Assembly (NCBI RefSeq): GCF_016591975.1
Contig: NZ_AP024169.1
Location: 5,052,501-5,089,009, forward strand
DNA: 36,509 nt
Direction: 5' to 3'
Source: Anaeromicropila herbilytica
Lineage (GTDB): Bacteria > Bacillota > Clostridia > Lachnospirales > Lachnospiraceae
Below are positions 1-7,381 of this stretch, piece after piece (the stretch's first letter is position 1; every line of letters starts with the position of its first letter). The notes beneath the pieces were generated by a model. The model worked only from the letters and a program-made list of their open reading frames with translations, was not told the origin of the DNA and did no database searches. The position numbers and the translations under genes are program-made.

Positions 1-506
1 CTTGTATAGCTAGCGTAGCTTTCTTTAAAAGAGCTAAGATCCTTTTTCATATTGTTATCTAAATTTTTTTGTAATTTTGGTATTGTTAACTTTATTTCAC
101 TCTTCAACTGATCAATTTGTCGACTTAAATTATTTCTATCACTTCCTAAATCTGTAGCGAAGTGCTTTGAACTATGTGCGTCAATTAAGATTACATCAGT
201 TTGTATAGAATCTAAGGAAATTATACTATTGATATACTGATTACTTACTAACTTTGCAGCATTACTAGTTTTACTGATAAAGTAAGAACTTAATACATTT
301 GATAATACAGATACAAGTGCTACACTTAGAACCGCAATGAGTACTTTGGTCCCTATCTTTTTATTTTTTAAATTAGTTATATTGGATATAACATTAACTT
401 TTACATTCGTCAGTACTTTTTTCCCCTCATCTTTTCTACTTAGTTTTAATTTCTTCTCTTTGCTCTTTAATCTAAGTGGGCTTTTTAAGCTTAAATTCAA
501 CTTCAT
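1..506 (-). CDS. Methyl-accepting chemotaxis protein, 5' part (cut by window edge)
   Basis: This gene runs off the left edge, so only the first ~168 residues are visible. It starts MKLNLSLKSPLRLKSK at an ATG at 506-504, with an AGGAGG ribosome binding site 7 nt upstream (514-519). The first ~50 residues are cytoplasmic and very lysine-rich. A transmembrane helix follows at about residues 53-76 (KVLIAVLSVALVSVLSNVLS). The helical segment after it (residues ~77 onward) resembles the four-helix-bundle sensor domain of chemoreceptors. In that family the missing part would hold a second membrane helix, HAMP and the signalling domain that contacts CheA/CheW. None of that can be seen here, so the receptor call rests on N-terminal architecture. 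The basic cytoplasmic extension before TM1 is unusually long, since most chemoreceptors start within 10-15 residues of TM1. A promoter lies at 592-619. Confidence 0.6.
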   Translation of the reverse strand, partial: MKLNLSLKSPLRLKSKEKKLKLSRKDEGKKVLTNVKVNVISNITNLKNKKIGTKVLIAVLSVALVSVLSNVLSSYFISKTSNAAKLVSNQYINSIISLDSIQTDVILIDAHSSKHFATDLGSDRNNLSRQIDQLKSEIKLTIPKLQKNLDNNMKKDLSSFKESYASYT

Positions 507-591
507 AATAAATCCTCCTGCAATCTTTAGTTTCTTTTTTCTCATATTATATATTTACGACATATAAATATTCACACTTTACTAAGATGTA

Positions 592-619
592 ATTATACCA
601 TATTAAAGTATAATGTAAA
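592..619 (-). promoter_or_regulatory. Sigma-A-type promoter for the chemoreceptor gene
   Basis: Read on the minus strand there is TTTACA (619-614), a 16-nt spacer, then TATAAT (597-592), preceded by a TGG extended -10. Transcription would begin near 585 and leave a leader of about 80 nt before the ATG at 506. Confidence 0.55.
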
Positions 620-803
620 GAAATTCCCTTTTATAATCTAGAATTTGGATCAACTTAATAAATTTTCATATATACTACTCTTTAGCTTTTCTCTCAAATT
701 AAAAGTAAAATAATATATTCCAAGTAAATTGAACTAGTTTCTTCCTATTATATGTATTCATAAATGAATTGTCGTATACAATAATACTCTCTTAATTTAG
801 AAT

Positions 804-848
804 AAAAAAATCCTAACCCAGCGGACGTATTTGTACCGCTAAACTAGG
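804..848 (-). terminator. G.U-rich intrinsic terminator, orphan copy
   Basis: On the minus strand a 13-bp stem (848-836 paired with 824-812) holds several G.U pairs, with an 11-nt loop and then seven U residues (810-804). The wobbles would be A/C mismatches on the other strand, so the functional strand is minus. It is closely related to the terminator at 1040-1084. No gene lies between the two, so this is probably a second, back-up stop for tRNA-Lys transcripts. Confidence 0.7.
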
Positions 849-1039
849 ACTATATTTTCATAATGTTGTTTATTCTAGAAATTATTATAACATTTGATTA
901 TTTATTTGTAAACATTTTCACACGATTATTCTTAACAGTTAATACCTAATAAAAATAAACTTACTTATTTTAATTACGACAATAATCAAATAATAATCGT
1001 TTTAGGTTTTATTTTTGTTGTCATGTAATTTTACGCACT

Positions 1040-1084
1040 AAAAAAGCCCCAACCCAACGGACTCGTATGTTCCGCCAAACTAGG
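1040..1084 (-). terminator. G.U-rich intrinsic terminator of tRNA-Lys
   Basis: Eight nt after the tRNA, the minus strand can form a 14-bp stem (1084-1071 with 1061-1048) containing eight G.U pairs, followed by GC and a run of six U. The same stem sequence, with pairing-preserving changes, occurs at 804-848. Confidence 0.75.
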
Positions 1085-1092
1085 ACCTTCAC

Positions 1093-1165
1093 TGCGCCAA
1101 CAGGGGCTCGAACCCTGGACACCCTGATTAAGAGTCAGGTGCTCTACCAACTGAGCTATTAGCGC
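1093..1165 (-). tRNA. tRNA-Lys (anticodon CTT)
   Basis: Read on the minus strand, GCGCTAA pairs with TTGGCGC as a 7-bp acceptor stem. The D-arm is GCTC/GAGC. The anticodon arm is CCTGA-CTCTTAA-TCAGG, giving CTT, which reads AAG (lysine). The T-arm is CAGGG-TTCGAGC-CCCTG and the discriminator is A. The 73-nt gene has no encoded CCA. It has its own promoter (1191-1219) and terminator (1040-1084), so it is a single-gene unit. Confidence 0.95.
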
Positions 1166-1190
1166 ATTCGTTATCTTTAACGCAAGATAA

Positions 1191-1219
1191 ATTATATATT
1201 ATAATTAAGTAAAATGCAA
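1191..1219 (-). promoter_or_regulatory. Promoter of tRNA-Lys
   Basis: On the minus strand TTGCAT (1219-1214), a 17-nt spacer and TATAAT (1196-1191) precede the tRNA. The predicted start near 1184 lies about 19 nt before the mature 5' end. Confidence 0.7.
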
Positions 1220-1286
1220 GTACTATTTTTAATTTTTTTGTATTTTTTTATATTATTTAAAAAATTTACAATATATTATATTTTTC

Positions 1287-1359
1287 AAATATAAATGCAG
1301 GTAATAAAATAACAAATCATGCCTAAACTTGTTCCTTTTTAATACCTGCATTTATATTT
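1287..1359 (-). terminator. Long inverted repeat downstream of thioredoxin, probable terminator
   Basis: Perfect 17-bp arms (AAATATAAATGCAGGTA and its complement) sit at 1287-1303 and 1343-1359 around a 39-nt loop. The repeat starts 12 nt after the thioredoxin stop. There is no clean U tract on the minus side (GAAAAATATAAT follows), so it may be a terminator or a 3'-end RNA stabiliser. Confidence 0.5.
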
Positions 1360-1370
1360 TGTCTTATAAA

Positions 1371-1691
1371 TTATTTGAAGCTATTTATTTTCTCAACTAA
1401 AGTTGCCTTAGGTACAACGCCAATAATTGTATCCACTACTTCTCCATTCTTAATAAATAATAAAGTCGGTATTGTCATTACTTTATATTTACTACTAGTT
1501 GCAGGTGAATTATCAACATTTAATTTTCCTACCTTAATAGTACCTTCAAAATCACTAGATAGTTCGTCTATAACTGGAGCCATCATCTTACATGGACCAC
1601 ACCAATCTGCGTAAAAATCAACTAATACTAGTGTATCAGCTTTGATTACCTCTTGTTCGAAATTTTCATCTGTAAATTTAAGTGACATCAT
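1371..1691 (-). CDS. trxA: Thioredoxin
   Basis: This is a cytoplasmic dithiol-disulfide oxidoreductase that keeps protein thiols reduced and is itself reduced by thioredoxin reductase. The active site WCGPC is at residues 30-34, and the cis-proline region reads MTIPTLLFIKNG, as in classical thioredoxins. The length of 106 aa is normal for TrxA. The reading frame is open up to an ATG at 1697, but that ATG touches the GGAG ribosome binding site (about 1698-1703). The start is therefore one of the two following ATGs: 1691 (6-nt spacing, used here) or 1688 (9-nt). A small gene ends only 20 nt upstream at 1711, so the two are probably cotranscribed and the ribosome binding site lies in the short gap. 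A large inverted repeat follows the gene. Confidence 0.93.
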   Translation of the reverse strand: MMSLKFTDENFEQEVIKADTLVLVDFYADWCGPCKMMAPVIDELSSDFEGTIKVGKLNVDNSPATSSKYKVMTIPTLLFIKNGEVVDTIIGVVPKATLVEKINSFK

Positions 1692-1710
1692 TAACATCTC
1701 CTTTTATCCT

Positions 1711-1860
1711 CTATTTTTTAGGTTTATTAACTGATTTCAATAACCCTTCAACCTCATCCCATGATTTTTTTAGATTGTTTGCTTTTTTATTTAGTTCTAT
1801 ATTAGAATTAAATGACTGTAACAACTTTTTTTTCACCGGATTTTTCATTTCAGCTCCCAT
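1711..1860 (-). CDS. Small basic protein of 45-49 aa, unknown function
   Basis: I do not recognise this family. From ATG 1860 it reads MGAEMKNPVKKKLLQSF... and ends SVNKPKK. It is lysine- and asparagine-rich and mostly helical, with a heptad-like centre (IELNKKANNLKKSWDEVEGLL). It has no membrane segment, cysteine pair or signal peptide. A second ATG at 1848 has a better-placed GGGAG (5-nt spacer), so the true product may be 45 aa. It ends 20 nt before thioredoxin, which suggests a two-gene unit. A structured leader element at about 1851-1914 covers its start region and recurs in front of the gene at 14631-15215. A real gene is supported by the clean stop, the ribosome binding sites and the tight spacing. 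Its short length keeps confidence moderate. Confidence 0.55.
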   Translation of the reverse strand: MGAEMKNPVKKKLLQSFNSNIELNKKANNLKKSWDEVEGLLKSVNKPKK

Positions 1861-1914
1861 CTGTCACCTTTGGCGACGTACAAATCAGGGTGTGAAATAG
1901 CTTTTTATTTCACA
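1851..1914 (-). promoter_or_regulatory. Structured 5' leader element, copy 1
   Basis: On the minus strand this holds hairpin A (GTGAAAT/ATTTCAC arms, 1913-1892), the linker CCCTGATTTGTA, hairpin B (TCGCC-AAA-GGTGA, 1876-1864) and then GGGAG, which is the ribosome binding region of the small gene. The same order of elements with similar sequence occurs at 15219-15276. I cannot match it to a riboswitch class I know. Confidence 0.45.
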
Positions 1915-2130
1915 ATATCACCTAACATAATAATCATAATATTATATTCAGGAATCGAACAACTGATTATCAAATAGGTAATAATTTAACAATTATATTA
2001 TAGCAGAAATATCAAGTTATTTCATTATAAATCTACATATATATTATAAGTGGAATTTATTGAATTATTCTTACTTAATATTATAATCTTCATTATAATA
2101 TTAAAACTTAACTAAAAAGGGAGTTCTCAT

Positions 2131-2766
2131 TTATCTGCTAGCTACTAATCGATTAATCTTTTTCCCTTCTGTGACAAATTTAGCTTCATATTCAGTCATT
2201 ACATTACCTTCTACATATTCACTATTATGAAGATCATATGTGTAATTTACCAAGTTCCATTTTGCTAATTCTACTTGCTCTAAGGAGAAATCAAATAAAT
2301 CTTTATTATCAGTCTTAAATATAACTTCTCCTTCTTTATCTAAAACATTATTATAACGAGCAAAAAATTCTTTTGATGTAAGTCTTCTTTTCGCATGGCG
2401 ATCTTTTGGCCAAGGATCAGAAAAATTCAAATAAATTCTCTTTACTTCATCTTTATCAAAAATATCCATAATACTTTCCGCATCCATTCTTATATAATAT
2501 AAATTATCTGATATTAACTCTTCTCTTTTTTCCAATGCTCTGATTAGAACACTAGAGAATTTCTCTATTCCAATATAATTAATATCTCTATTGCTATCTG
2601 CGAGCTCTTTAATAAATTTTCCTTTGCCCATTCCTATCTCTATGTGTATTGGATTATTGTTTTTAAACAACTCATCCCATTTTCCTTTATATTCTGATGG
2701 ATTTTCTATTACATATTGATTTGATTCAATTTTCTCTCTTGCACCTTTTACATTTCTAAGTCGCAT
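2131..2766 (-). CDS. trmB: tRNA (guanine-N7-)-methyltransferase
   Basis: This SAM-dependent enzyme makes m7G46 in the variable loop of tRNAs. The 211-aa length is typical of the Bacillus-type protein. Visible motifs are the SAM-binding loop HIEIGMGKGKFI (about residues 43-54), the family signature LNFSDPWPKDRHAKRRLT in the middle, and the C-terminal TEYEAKF with the Thr-Glu pair used in tRNA/SAM binding. The frame is open 13 codons further upstream, but the ATG at 2766 (MRLRNVKGA) has AAGGAG at 7 nt and matches the usual family N-terminus. The gene is monocistronic and divergent from the V-ATPase operon. An AT-only stem-loop lies downstream at 2075-2104. Confidence 0.93.
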   Translation of the reverse strand: MRLRNVKGAREKIESNQYVIENPSEYKGKWDELFKNNNPIHIEIGMGKGKFIKELADSNRDINYIGIEKFSSVLIRALEKREELISDNLYYIRMDAESIMDIFDKDEVKRIYLNFSDPWPKDRHAKRRLTSKEFFARYNNVLDKEGEVIFKTDNKDLFDFSLEQVELAKWNLVNYTYDLHNSEYVEGNVMTEYEAKFVTEGKKINRLVASR

Positions 2767-3241
2767 CTTTACTCTCCTTATTCTCTTGTTTGATATAATT
2801 TCCATTTTCTAAAATAAATTGTATTGCATAATATAACCGTACTTAAGCAAACCTATATTTTGTTAGTATTATTACTATTTTTTTAATCTTGCTATATGTT
2901 TTAAGCTGATTATTTTCTCACTAAATTATAAAATTTAATGATATAATAGTCAATTTTTTTATTTTTCACCTATGTAAACTGATACTAAAGTCCTAAAAAA
3001 GTACCAATAATTTGCGAAGTTTTTTTACTCTTTCTTAATAAATAAATTCAAAAAGCCTTGATAAATCAACAATAGTAACGTAACTCATGACAAATCAGTA
3101 TAATATTTAATCCTAAAACTGATTTTTTTGTCTAAATTTGCTATGGCTTTTTTTCTAAAAAGTAGTATTATGATATAGGTTGAATGAAGTCGCTAATGTG
3201 GTACTAATACTTTACAAACAGTAGATGGGAGGTTGTTTTGA
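2767..3241. other. Divergent intergenic region, trmB / V-ATPase operon
   Basis: This is 475 bases of AT-rich non-coding DNA between two divergent units. It must hold both promoters, but I see only weak candidates. One is a TATGAT at 3169-3174 on the plus strand with no good -35. I see no gene, tRNA or clear hairpin here. Confidence 0.5.
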
Positions 3242-3553
3242 ATGGAAAAAGTATTAACTTATTTAAATGAAGTTGAAGAAAAAGCAAATGAAATTATAGA
3301 ACGTGCTGAAGATGAAAAAGTTGTATTACATCAAGAACTTGATCAAAGAATTTCTAATTTAGAAATGAGCATTTCTGAAGAAAACAAAAAGAAACTTGAA
3401 GCACTTCAAAAAGAAATAAATAGTGACTTGGAAAATGAAATTGAAACCTTAAGATCTAACTCCAAAAAAGAATTAGAGGAGCTAGCTAACTATTTTAGTT
3501 CCAATCATGATTCTTTAGTTAACAAATTATTTCAAAAAATAGTTGGGGCGTGA
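3242..3553 (+). CDS. V-type ATPase peripheral stalk subunit G/H
   Basis: This 103-aa protein is almost entirely charged and heptad-rich (LNEVEEKANEIIERAEDEK..., then EENKKKLEALQKEI). It has no membrane segment, which is the signature of the small coiled-coil stator subunit (AhaH/NtpF type) that pairs with subunit E in the V/A-ATPase peripheral stalk. Its position as first gene of the operon agrees with many archaeal and clostridial V-ATPase operons, which also begin with the H/G subunit. GGGAGG lies 9 nt before the ATG. It overlaps no gene and ends 4 nt before the next start codon. The sequence is low in information, so the assignment depends largely on the operon. Confidence 0.8.
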   Translation: MEKVLTYLNEVEEKANEIIERAEDEKVVLHQELDQRISNLEMSISEENKKKLEALQKEINSDLENEIETLRSNSKKELEELANYFSSNHDSLVNKLFQKIVGA

Positions 3554-3557
3554 TAAA

Positions 3558-4592
3558 ATGTCAGGAAATTTAATTAAATATAGTGCTATAACTACTAAAG
3601 TTAGAGCAATGCAAAGTCATCTTTTAACTAGCGATGATTTCAAAAAATTATCTAATATGGAAACAACGACAGAATTTATTGCGTACTTAAAAAAACACCC
3701 TGGATATGCTTCATTCTTTGCTAGCTTTGATGAGCAGCGTCTACACAGAGGTGAAATAGAACGTATCTTAAGTGATACCATATTTTTTGATTATGCTAAA
3801 ATATATCGTTTTGCTTCTTTAGAGCAAAGAAAAATTTTAGATATTTATTTGTCTTATTTTGAAATTAAAGTATTAAAAGAATGTTTACAATATATTTTCC
3901 ATAAGGAACGTATATCGGAGCCACCACGTTTTAAACCGCATATAAGCAGTCATTTCAATCTTAATGTAGAAGCTCTAACTGATTCAAAAACAATGGATGA
4001 ATTTATTTCTAATCTTAGAAACACTGAATATCATTCATTATTTTTAAAATTACAGAATTCAAGTAGTAAATCACTATTTGATTATCAGATACAGTTAGAT
4101 ATCTATTATTTTCAAAAGATTTGGGGTATCGCTAAGAGAAAACTTAGAGGAACTAATTCTAATGTTTTATCTAGTCTTATTGGTAAAGAAATTGATTTAC
4201 TTAATATCTTGTGGGTTTACAGATTTAAAAAGTATTATAAAGTAAATTCTACAGATATTAATTCATGTATGATACCAATCCACTATAAACTCTCAAAAAG
4301 TGATCTCACTAAATTAATTGAAACAAATTCATTAGATGATTTCTTAAAAGCATTTGAATCTACTTATTATTATAAAACAAATAAGCTAGAAGAAATGTCA
4401 ATTGAAGATCTCTACTATAAGATTTTACAAAAAGCTTACAAGACTAGCAAAGTAAAGAATCCTTCGTCAATTGCACCGATTGTTTACTATTTATTCTTAA
4501 AATCTCAACAGATTGACAGACTCACAACTGCACTAGAATGTGTTCGCTATAATCTTGAGCCTAATGAAACCTTGAAATACGTGTTACAATAA
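3558..4592 (+). CDS. ntpC: V-type ATPase subunit C
   Basis: This is the V/A-ATPase subunit C (subunit d in eukaryotes), the socket that couples the central rotor shaft (D/F) to the membrane ring of K subunits. The 344-aa product is predominantly helical, with the family's usual length and three-lobed composition. Segments such as SAITTKVRAMQSHLLT near the start and FLKSQQIDRLTTALECVRYNL at the end resemble the conserved N- and C-terminal helices. The frame can be extended to a TTG at 3543, but ATG 3558 is the better start; GGGG precedes it and the upstream stop is at 3551-3553. The gene sits second in the operon. In the enterococcal and archaeal operons I know, C lies after E, so this position is unusual. 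Confidence 0.88.
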   Translation: MSGNLIKYSAITTKVRAMQSHLLTSDDFKKLSNMETTTEFIAYLKKHPGYASFFASFDEQRLHRGEIERILSDTIFFDYAKIYRFASLEQRKILDIYLSYFEIKVLKECLQYIFHKERISEPPRFKPHISSHFNLNVEALTDSKTMDEFISNLRNTEYHSLFLKLQNSSSKSLFDYQIQLDIYYFQKIWGIAKRKLRGTNSNVLSSLIGKEIDLLNILWVYRFKKYYKVNSTDINSCMIPIHYKLSKSDLTKLIETNSLDDFLKAFESTYYYKTNKLEEMSIEDLYYKILQKAYKTSKVKNPSSIAPIVYYLFLKSQQIDRLTTALECVRYNLEPNETLKYVLQ

Positions 4593-4613
4593 CTTAACCT
4601 GGAGGTGCATACC

Positions 4614-6518
4614 TTGATTGAAAAGATGAAATTTATAAGCATAACAGGTCCTAGGAAAGAGATTGATCGTGTAGCAGATACTTATTTGTCAAAATACGAA
4701 ATCCATCTTGAGAATACTTTATCTGAGTTAACTACTGTAGAAGATTTAAAACCTTATATTGAAGGTAACCCATTTAGAGATATTCTTACAAAATCAGAAG
4801 AACTGATAAAGGTTATTGATATGAAACCTGCTTCTTCTAATTATAAGATGACTTCTAAGCAAGCTGCTGATATTGTCAATAGTGCCCACTCTACGCTTGA
4901 AGATTATAATGATATTCTAAAAGGCCTAAGAGATAAAAGAACCCATTATAACGATTTGATGAAACAAATCGAACCATTCCGCGTTTTAGATTATGATATT
5001 GATAAAATTATGAAATTTAAGTTTGTTCAATATCAATTTGGAAGAATTTCAAGAGAGCATTATGAAGACTTTAAGAATTATGTAAATGAACATCAAAACA
5101 CAATTCTTGTTGAATGCGATGCTGACCTTGATTATGTATGGGCTGTATACTTTGTTCCTTGCACTATAGCAGCTGACGTAAATGAAGAGTATTTAGCATT
5201 ACGTTTTGAAAACATTGATCTCCCAGATGAGTACCAGGGAAAACCTGAGGAAGCTTATCAATCACTTCAAAATCAACTTACTGAAGTTTCTGCTAAAATT
5301 GAAAGTGTTAAACAAGAATTACACGATAAATTATCTGTAATTGCTGATGACATCATAAAAGCAAATGAAACTTTAAAACGAATCACTAAAAATCATGAAG
5401 TACGTAAGCTAGCAGCATGTACTAAATCATTAAGTGATGAAGACTCTTCTCCATTCTCATTCTTTGTATTATGTGGATGGATGAGTGACAAAGATGCAAA
5501 AAACTTTGCAAAAGATATTGAAGACGATAAAACAGTCTACTGCTTCATTGAAGATATTGACTTCAATGAAACAAAAAAACCACCTACTAAATTAAAAAAC
5601 CCAAGTCTAGTTAGACCATTTGAAGCATTTATTCATATGTATGGTTTACCTGCTTATAATGAAATTGATCCAACTATCTTCTTAGCAATTACCTATACAA
5701 TTATGTTTGGTGCTATGTTCGGAGATGCTGGTCAAGGTTTATGTTTATTAATTGGTGGATTTATACTTTATAAATTAAAGAAAATCGACTTAGCTGCAAT
5801 TATCTCAATGGCTGGTCTATCTTCTACAATTTTCGGTTTCTTATATGGTAGTATTTTTGGATATGAAGATTTAATTCCAACCTTATGGACAAAGCCTATT
5901 GAAGATTCCATGACTGTATTAGGTGTTGCAATTGGATTTGGTATATTCCTTATCTTAGTTGCAATGATTATGAATATTATTAATTCGATTAGAGCAAAAG
6001 ATATCGAAAAGATCTTCTTTGATCAAAATGGTATTGCTGGTCTTATCTTCTATGTTGCAGTATTATTATCTGCTTTCACTGCATTTACAACAGGCAGTGC
6101 ACCAGCTATTATTTTATTGATATTATTTATTGGTTTACCACTAATTATTATATTCTTAAAAGAACCTATTACTCATTTAGTAGAAAGAAAAAAAGAAATA
6201 TTACCTGAAAATAAAGGTATGTTCTTTGTAGAAGCTTTCTTTGAATTATTCGAAATTATATTAAGTTATATTACTAATACGGTATCCTTTGTCCGTGTTG
6301 GTGCTTTCGCCCTAAGTCATGCTGGTATGATGGAAGTTGTACTTATGCTTGGTAAAGCAACTGAATCACATCCTAATTTTGTTATTATTATATTAGGAAA
6401 TATCTTTGTTGCTGGCTTTGAAGGACTAATTGTAGGTATCCAAGTATTAAGACTTGAGTATTACGAAATGTTTAGTCGTTTTTACAGAGGAACTGGTAGA
6501 AAATTTGATTCATTCTAA
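4614..6518 (+). CDS. ntpI: V-type ATPase subunit I (a-type stator)
   Basis: This 634-aa membrane stator subunit provides the two half-channels for the transported ion. Roughly residues 1-330 are cytoplasmic and partly coiled coil. They are followed by about seven membrane helices starting near IDPTIFLAITYTIMFGAMFGDAGQGL, whose FGxMFGDxGxGL motif is diagnostic. The functionally essential arginine is visible in SFVRVGAFALSHAG (about Arg561), and the C-terminal signature EGLIVGIQVLRLEYYEMFSRFY is intact. The start is most likely TTG 4614 (MIEKMKFISITGP). GGAGG lies exactly 8 nt upstream and the product then begins as the family normally does. A GTG at 4605 overlaps that ribosome binding site. 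Next gene: subunit K after 110 bases. Confidence 0.95.
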   Translation: MIEKMKFISITGPRKEIDRVADTYLSKYEIHLENTLSELTTVEDLKPYIEGNPFRDILTKSEELIKVIDMKPASSNYKMTSKQAADIVNSAHSTLEDYNDILKGLRDKRTHYNDLMKQIEPFRVLDYDIDKIMKFKFVQYQFGRISREHYEDFKNYVNEHQNTILVECDADLDYVWAVYFVPCTIAADVNEEYLALRFENIDLPDEYQGKPEEAYQSLQNQLTEVSAKIESVKQELHDKLSVIADDIIKANETLKRITKNHEVRKLAACTKSLSDEDSSPFSFFVLCGWMSDKDAKNFAKDIEDDKTVYCFIEDIDFNETKKPPTKLKNPSLVRPFEAFIHMYGLPAYNEIDPTIFLAITYTIMFGAMFGDAGQGLCLLIGGFILYKLKKIDLAAIISMAGLSSTIFGFLYGSIFGYEDLIPTLWTKPIEDSMTVLGVAIGFGIFLILVAMIMNIINSIRAKDIEKIFFDQNGIAGLIFYVAVLLSAFTAFTTGSAPAIILLILFIGLPLIIIFLKEPITHLVERKKEILPENKGMFFVEAFFELFEIILSYITNTVSFVRVGAFALSHAGMMEVVLMLGKATESHPNFVIIILGNIFVAGFEGLIVGIQVLRLEYYEMFSRFYRGTGRKFDSF

Positions 6519-6628
6519 TTTCTACAATAAATACTTTTTACAATACTATAACAAATAAAATGTTTAGTTTTGTTATTACACAATATATTAATATAATAAT
6601 TTTTTTTAACTTTAAGGAGGATTTTATT

Positions 6629-7048
6629 ATGACACAAATTATTTTTATTGCTGCATTTCTTTTAAGCGTTATCGTTCCATTTGGAGCATTTTTACTAGGT
6701 GAAAAAAAGAAAGGCAACTTAAAAGCTGCTTTAGGATTTAACGTTTTCTTTTTCTTTGGTACTCTTGTAATTGCAAACGTATTATTATTCAGTGGTAAAG
6801 TATCAGCTGCAGAAGCTAGTACAGTAGCAAGCAATGGTTCAGCTGGTCTTCAATATATCGCAGCTGCTCTTTCAACTGGTTTAGCTGCTTTAGGTGCTGG
6901 TATTGCCGTTTCTGGTGCTGCTTCAGCTGCTATTGGTGCTGTTAGTGAAGATGCATCTATCATGGGTAAATCATTAGTATTCGTTGCTCTTGCAGAAGGT
7001 ATTGCTCTTTACGGTCTATTAATTACATTCCTTATCTTAGCAAAGTAG
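6629..7048 (+). CDS. ntpK: V-type ATPase subunit K (membrane rotor ring)
   Basis: This 139-aa, four-helix ring subunit carries the transported ion. The helices lie at about residues 3-23, 33-55, 72-103 and 114-137. The only membrane-embedded carboxylate is Glu123 in ALAEGIALYG of the last helix, so the first hairpin has lost its ion site, as in the enterococcal NtpK. The helix-3 glutamine that helps bind Na+ in E. hirae NtpK appears to be replaced (GIAVSG instead of GIAQG), and Glu123 is followed by Gly rather than Ser/Thr. This hints at proton coupling but needs a structural alignment. The start is ATG 6629, with AAGGAGG 9 nt upstream, which removes 23 spurious upstream codons. Confidence 0.95.
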   Translation: MTQIIFIAAFLLSVIVPFGAFLLGEKKKGNLKAALGFNVFFFFGTLVIANVLLFSGKVSAAEASTVASNGSAGLQYIAAALSTGLAALGAGIAVSGAASAAIGAVSEDASIMGKSLVFVALAEGIALYGLLITFLILAK

Positions 7049-7057
7049 GTGTAAATT

Positions 7058-7366
7058 ATGCAAATGTATCTAATCAGCGATAACGTTGATACGTACACAG
7101 GGATGCGTCTTGCGGGTGTAGATGGAGTTGTAATCCATTCAAAAAAACACCTAAAAGAACAATTAGATAAAGTTATTGCGAATAAAGACATTGGAATAGT
7201 TCTAATCACAGAAAAGTTTAGTAGGGAGTTTCCTGAGATTATTGATGATGTAAAATTAAATCGTCGCCAACCACTTATAGTAGAAATACCTGATAGGCAT
7301 GGTACAGGACGAAAACCTGACTTTATTACTTCCTATGTTAATGAAGCTATTGGACTAAAACTTTAA
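7058..7366 (+). CDS. ntpG: V-type ATPase subunit F
   Basis: This 102-aa soluble subunit of the central rotor shaft binds subunit D. The N-terminus MQMYLISDNVDTYTGMRLAGVDGVV matches the family pattern of a short beta strand followed by D-x-x-T-x-x-G-x-x-L-A-G. The segment IGIVLITEKFSREFPEIID is the conserved middle helix, and a PLIVEIPDRHG stretch closes the Rossmann-like fold. It follows K by 9 nt, and AGGTG overlapping the upstream stop acts as the ribosome binding site, so the two are translationally close. It precedes subunit E here; in most operons of this type E comes earlier. Confidence 0.93.
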   Translation: MQMYLISDNVDTYTGMRLAGVDGVVIHSKKHLKEQLDKVIANKDIGIVLITEKFSREFPEIIDDVKLNRRQPLIVEIPDRHGTGRKPDFITSYVNEAIGLKL

Positions 7367-7381
7367 AAGTAGGTGAGAAGA

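Noticed and set aside
337..567. 76-codon plus-strand frame
   Set aside because: It is the antisense of the chemoreceptor gene; the product is a Phe/Leu-rich string with no ribosome binding site.
1851..1914. Leader element as a c-di-GMP or fluoride riboswitch
   Set aside because: The conserved core motifs of those classes (for example the GCAAA/AGCC elements of c-di-GMP-I or GGCAUU of fluoride) are absent.
2075..2104. Perfect AT-only stem-loop (13-bp arms) after trmB as a terminator
   Set aside because: No U tract follows on the trmB strand and the stem has no G-C pairs, so termination is doubtful.
3138..3174. Promoter for the V-ATPase operon (TTGCTA ... TATGAT)
   Set aside because: The spacing is about 25 nt, too long for a sigma-A promoter; no better pair was found.
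6538..6834. 98-codon minus-strand frame
   Set aside because: Lies opposite the ring subunit gene ntpK, which has clear family motifs and a strong ribosome binding site.
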